Assembly: GCF_902833645.1 (NCBI RefSeq)
Contig: NZ_CADFGE010000003.1
Span: 310,001 to 374,000, forward strand
Source of the DNA: Paraburkholderia fungorum
GTDB taxonomy: Bacteria; Pseudomonadota; Gammaproteobacteria; Burkholderiales; Burkholderiaceae
Reading direction: 5' to 3'
DNA: 64,000 nt
Shown: positions 60,585-64,000 of the stretch, piece by piece
How the letters are laid out: each line of letters opens with the position of its first letter
How positions within the stretch are numbered: the first letter of the stretch is position 1
Translations under genes and position numbers: made by a program
The notes under the pieces: generated by a model
What the model saw: only the letters and a program-made list of their open reading frames with translations
The model's database searches: none
Told to the model about the DNA's origin: nothing

Positions 60585-61714
60585 CTGAAGCCACGTTCCT
60601 CGGCGCCCTTGCGCCACGCCGCATCGTCGTTTTCCGCGCGCTGCAACTCGGCGACATGCTGTGCGCCGTCCCGGCGCTGCGGGCATTGCGCCGTGCGGCG
60701 CCGCACGCGCATATCGCGTTGCTCGGGCTGCCTTGGGCGCAGACGTTTGTCGAACGCTACCAGGATCTCGTCGATGAACTGATCGTATTTCCCGGCGCAG
60801 TCGGCTTTCCGGAGCAGGCCGAAACGAACGCCGGGTTGCCGGGCTTTTTTTCGCGGATGAGCGCGCGGCGTTTCGATCTGGCTATCCAGTTGCATGGTAG
60901 CGGCGGCATTGCCAATGATCTGCTGCTCGAATTGGGCGCCAAAGCGCAAGCCGGTTTCGTGCAGCCTGACGAAGCGGCACGGCAGGGCTGCTTCATCGAC
61001 TGGCCCGACGATCTGCCCGAGGCCGACCGCTATCTGAAGTTGATGCAAGCGCTGGGTGCGCCCGCGACAGAGCGGCAAGCGGCGTTTCCGCTGAATGTTG
61101 AGGATAGGGAGGAATATGCCGCGCTGGTGGCGGCTCATGGCGTGGAAGCACAGCGGCTCGTGCTGATCCATCCGGGCGCGCAGTTGCCGTCGCGCCGCTG
61201 GCCAGCGGACCGCTTCGCCGCGGCGGCCGACAGTCTGGCGGGCGCCGGCTGGCAGATCGCCATTACCGGAACGGCAGCCGAAGCCCCGCTGACCGGCGCG
61301 GTACTGGGCGCGATGACCTCCCCCGCGCTACATCTTGCGGGCGCCACTTCGCTCGGCGGACTGGCCGCGCTGGTCGCGCACGCGCGGCTGGTGGTCTGCA
61401 ACGACACCGGCATCTCGCACATCGCGGCGGCCGTGGCCACAGCCTCCGTGGTGATCGCCTCGGGCAGCGACACGCGCCGCTGGGCGCCGTTAGACCACGC
61501 TCTGCACCGCGTACTCGCCGACTATCCGGCATGCCGGCCATGCATGTTCCGTGAGTGTCCATACGGTCATCCGTGCGCGCTGAACGTGAGCGTTGCACAG
61601 GTCGTGCAAGCGGCGCGCGCGCAACTCGCGCAGGTGCCGGGGGCGCAACCCGGCGCGCCGAACGCGTTACACGGGAACGCCCGTCCCTTCAAGGAGACGC
61701 ATCATGCTGCGTAA
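60581..61714 (+). CDS. Glycosyltransferase family 9, second copy
   Basis: A 377-residue GT9 enzyme: RRIVVFRALQLGDMLCAVPALRAL, LIHPGAQLPSRRWPADRF, and VVCNDTGISHIAAAVATASVV. A C-terminal pair of cysteines (CRPCMFRECPYGHPC) differs from core WaaC/WaaF and resembles the CRWCYRSVCPQ stretch of the other GT9 here. The two are about the same size but clearly diverged, so they probably add different residues. It overlaps the next gene by 11 bases. Confidence 0.9.
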   Translation: MTEATFLGALAPRRIVVFRALQLGDMLCAVPALRALRRAAPHAHIALLGLPWAQTFVERYQDLVDELIVFPGAVGFPEQAETNAGLPGFFSRMSARRFDLAIQLHGSGGIANDLLLELGAKAQAGFVQPDEAARQGCFIDWPDDLPEADRYLKLMQALGAPATERQAAFPLNVEDREEYAALVAAHGVEAQRLVLIHPGAQLPSRRWPADRFAAAADSLAGAGWQIAITGTAAEAPLTGAVLGAMTSPALHLAGATSLGGLAALVAHARLVVCNDTGISHIAAAVATASVVIASGSDTRRWAPLDHALHRVLADYPACRPCMFRECPYGHPCALNVSVAQVVQAARAQLAQVPGAQPGAPNALHGNARPFKETHHAA

Positions 61715-62660
61715 CTGCCGCCGGCTGCGCGTTCTGACCTGGCACGTGCACGGCAATTATCTGTATTACCTCACTCAGGCGCCGCACGAGTTCTACCTCG
61801 TCACGAAACCCGGTCATCCGCCCGGTTACGCGGGCAAGGTCGGCGTGCTGCCGTGGGGCGCCAACGTCCATGAGATTCGTGCTGACGACGTGCCCAACCA
61901 GCCATTCGACGTGATTCTGTATCAGCACAAAACGCATTGGGAGTATGACCGCGAACATCTGTTGAGCGCCGCGCAGCAGCGTCTGCCGCGCGTCTATATC
62001 GAGCACGATCCGCCGCAGGACAATCCGTTCCAGCAGTGGCATTGGGTCGACGACCCCGACACGCTGATGGTCCACGTCACACATTTCAACCGGTTGATGT
62101 GGGATTGCGGCGTCACGCCGACGCGCGTGATCGAGCACGGTGTACTGGTGCCCGCAGGCGCGCGTTATAGCGGTGAGCTGGAGCGCGGCATTGTGGTGGT
62201 GAATCATCTGGCGCAACGCGGACGGCGTCTGGGCGCCGATGTCTTCAACGCGGCGCGCACCCGCGTGCCGCTCGATCTGGTCGGCATGGACGCCGAGAGG
62301 CTCGGCGGTATCGGCGAAATCGGCAATCTCGATCTGGCCGCATTCAGCGCCCGCTATCGCTTCTTCTTCAATCCGATTCGTTGGACCAGCCTCGGGCTCG
62401 CGATCGTGGAGGCGATGACGATTGGCATGCCGATCGTCGGCCTCGCCACGACCGAACTCGCCACCGTGATCCGCAATGGCGAGAACGGCTTCGTTCATAC
62501 CGACCTGGATACGCTGGTGGACGTCATGACCGCGCTGCTGCGCGATCCCGCCGAGGCGCGGCGTCTCGGCGAAGGCGCACGGCGCACCGCGCTGGAGCGT
62601 TTCCATATCGACCGTTTTGCGCAGGACTGGCACGACACGCTGCTGAACGTCACCGCCTGA
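61704..62660 (+). CDS. Glycosyltransferase, GT-B type (divergent family 4)
   Basis: A 318-residue enzyme shorter than usual GT4 proteins. The C-domain has the donor site NPIRWTSLGLAIVEAMTIGMPIVGL and NGENGFVHTD, RFHIDRFAQDW. The N-domain starts LRVLTWHVHGNYLYYLTQAPHEFYLV, as in short UDP-sugar transferases found with carbamoyltransferase clusters. AAGGAGA lies before the ATG, which overlaps the end of the GT9 gene. Confidence 0.88.
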   Translation: MLRNCRRLRVLTWHVHGNYLYYLTQAPHEFYLVTKPGHPPGYAGKVGVLPWGANVHEIRADDVPNQPFDVILYQHKTHWEYDREHLLSAAQQRLPRVYIEHDPPQDNPFQQWHWVDDPDTLMVHVTHFNRLMWDCGVTPTRVIEHGVLVPAGARYSGELERGIVVVNHLAQRGRRLGADVFNAARTRVPLDLVGMDAERLGGIGEIGNLDLAAFSARYRFFFNPIRWTSLGLAIVEAMTIGMPIVGLATTELATVIRNGENGFVHTDLDTLVDVMTALLRDPAEARRLGEGARRTALERFHIDRFAQDWHDTLLNVTA

Positions 62661-62699
62661 CCGGTGGCGCAAACGCAGCTCAAGCAAGGACAACGCAAC

Positions 62700-63695
62700 A
62701 TGAAAGAACTTACCCGCAAGCGGATTCTGGTTACCGGCGGCGCAGGATTTCTCGGCTCGCATCTATGCGAACGGCTCGTGACGCAAGGGCACGACGTGCT
62801 GTGCGTGGACAACTTCTATACCGGCACGAAGGACAATATCGCGCATCTGCTCGACTGCGCGAATTTTGAACTGATGCGTCATGACGTGACGTTTCCACTA
62901 TACGTGGAAGTGGATGAAATCTATAACCTGGCCTGCCCCGCCTCACCGATCCATTACCAGCACGATCCGGTGCAAACCACCAAGACCAGTGTGCACGGCG
63001 CGATCAACATGCTGGGGCTCGCCAAACGGGTGAAGGCGAAAATCTTTCAGGCATCGACCAGCGAAGTCTATGGCGACGCGCGCATGCATCCGCAAGCCGA
63101 AGATTACTGGGGACACGTCAATCCAATCGGCCCGCGTTCCTGCTACGACGAAGGCAAGCGTTGCGCCGAGACGCTGTTCATGGATTACCGGCGTCAACAC
63201 GGGCTCTCGATCCGCATTGCGCGCATCTTCAATACTTACGGGCCGCGCATGCATCCCGCCGATGGCCGCGTCGTGTCGAACTTCATGATGCAGGCGCTGC
63301 AAGGCAAGCCGATCACGCTTTACGGCGACGGCTCGCAGACCCGCTCATTCTGTTACGTGGACGACATGATCGACGCATTCATCCGTTTGATGAACACGGA
63401 GGGCGATCCAGAGGGACCGGTCAACCTCGGGAATCCGCATGAAGTGAGCATGCGCGAGATTGCACAGCGTATTGTAAAGATCACCGGTTCAAGCTCACCT
63501 CTGGAATTGTGTCCGCTGCCGATCGACGATCCGTGGCATCGGCAGCCGGATATCACGCGTGCGCGCGAAATGCTCGGCTGGCAGCCGCAGACGTCGCTCG
63601 ATGAGGGCCTCGCTGCCACCGCGCGTTATTTCCGCGCGCGGATCGAAGCGGGTAGCGCAAGGGGTAGTGCGACGGATGCTCACGCCAAAGCATGA
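62700..63695 (+). CDS. UDP-glucuronate decarboxylase-like NAD-dependent epimerase (UXS type)
   Basis: A 331-residue extended short-chain dehydrogenase. NAD site [28 protein letters not shown], the catalytic STSEVYGD and Tyr-x3-Lys in [13 protein letters not shown], then [21 protein letters not shown] and [16 protein letters not shown]. The ASPxHYQ and YDEGKR blocks are typical of UDP-xylose synthase, which makes UDP-xylose from UDP-glucuronate. It probably supplies the donor for one of the glycosyltransferases. Last gene of the operon. AAGGA precedes the ATG. Confidence 0.9.
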   Translation: MKELTRKRILVTGGAGFLGSHLCERLVTQGHDVLCVDNFYTGTKDNIAHLLDCANFELMRHDVTFPLYVEVDEIYNLACPASPIHYQHDPVQTTKTSVHGAINMLGLAKRVKAKIFQASTSEVYGDARMHPQAEDYWGHVNPIGPRSCYDEGKRCAETLFMDYRRQHGLSIRIARIFNTYGPRMHPADGRVVSNFMMQALQGKPITLYGDGSQTRSFCYVDDMIDAFIRLMNTEGDPEGPVNLGNPHEVSMREIAQRIVKITGSSSPLELCPLPIDDPWHRQPDITRAREMLGWQPQTSLDEGLAATARYFRARIEAGSARGSATDAHAKA

Positions 63696-63701
63696 TTCGA
63701 C

Positions 63702-64000
63702 CTAGAGCGTCGCGGTCTTGTCGCCCACCGACCGGCTGCCCACCGCATCAAGCTTGCTTTGCAATTCAGCCTTACGTTTCGCTATCTTGTCGCCGAGGGT
63801 GCGCAGGTCGCATGACGATTTGCGCAGTTCGGGGAAGAGCGTCTGCTCTTCTTCTTCGACGTGATGCTCCACCATCTCACTCATCACCTTGAACGTCGCG
63901 TCGAAACCCTTGTCGCCGGCCTTCAAGGTCTCAAACTTGGAGATCAGCGTCTTAACAAGGAAATGCTCGACATAGGCTTCCTCCACGTCGATCTTGTCGC
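63702..64000 (-). CDS. Hemerythrin HHE-domain protein, N-terminus beyond the window
   Basis: Partial gene; about 99 codons are seen and the frame continues past base 64000. The visible part has EEAYVEHFLVKTLI, MVEHHVEEEEQTLFPELR and LGDKIAKRKAELQSKL, the second half of a four-helix hemerythrin-like domain with the second set of His/Glu iron ligands (HH..EEE). Such proteins bind a di-iron centre and may sense or bind oxygen or NO. Convergent with the UXS gene with only 6 bases between stops. Confidence 0.88.
   Translation of the reverse strand, partial: DKIDVEEAYVEHFLVKTLISKFETLKAGDKGFDATFKVMSEMVEHHVEEEEQTLFPELRKSSCDLRTLGDKIAKRKAELQSKLDAVGSRSVGDKTATL

Overview
The window is GC-rich, densely coded chromosomal DNA of a beta-proteobacterium, most likely Burkholderiaceae and probably Paraburkholderia or Burkholderia. 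The indications are the Omp32/OpcP-type porin, AAGGAG/GGAGG ribosome-binding sites, an aminoethylphosphonate cluster with a fused permease, an EmrA/EmrB/NodT efflux operon and a caa3-type oxidase. This genus assignment is inferred from gene content and style; no rRNA or tRNA gene was seen.

Region 1 (1-3750) is accessory. It holds a small protein with a papain-like Cys/His/Asp arrangement, a frameshifted remnant of an IS66-type transposase, a YheS-like ABC-F protein that ends early beside that remnant, and a small thioesterase. Region 2 (3800-13790) is a long minus-strand catabolic operon: beta-keto-acid cleavage enzyme, MFS transporter, quinone reductase, TauD-type dioxygenase, alpha/beta hydrolase, Rieske protein, acyl-CoA ligase, porin and BON protein. 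It faces a divergent AraC-type regulator, and its substrate cannot be read from the sequence.

Region 3 (13800-21300) holds an FkbM methyltransferase, a DUF1479 oxygenase-like protein with a divergent AraC regulator, and a di-heme peroxidase behind a lipoprotein phosphoesterase. It ends in decaying DNA that includes an amidase C-terminal remnant. Region 4 (21259-32660) is a 2-aminoethylphosphonate (AEP) cluster: a GntR regulator, an ABC importer (binding protein, fused permease, ATPase), a FAD oxidoreductase, a C-terminal PhnW fragment, and the complete PhnA/PhnY/PhnW route AEP -> phosphonoacetaldehyde -> phosphonoacetate -> acetate + Pi. The gntR and phnA upstream regions share an ordered set of sequence blocks, which looks like one regulon signal.

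Region 5 (32770-38360) is a caa3-type oxidase operon plus a tri-heme cytochrome. Its subunit I has Trp and Ala where the usual D-channel Glu and K-channel Lys stand. Region 6 (38727-49750) holds a tripartite drug efflux operon, an MgtC-like protein, a PoxB-like ThDP enzyme, a DJ-1/PfpI protein, an AI-2E family protein with a large extra C-terminal domain, and two small ORFs.

Region 7 (49846-63695) is a glycan-type cluster: PIG-L deacetylase, six glycosyltransferases, an HAD phosphatase, a NodU-like carbamoyltransferase and a UDP-glucuronate decarboxylase-like enzyme. A divergent ABC exporter in the same cluster is fused to a histidine-kinase-like ATPase domain and a response-regulator receiver. 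This fusion, in a glycan cluster without a recognisable flippase or polymerase, is the best candidate here for an undescribed system. The window ends inside a hemerythrin-like gene.
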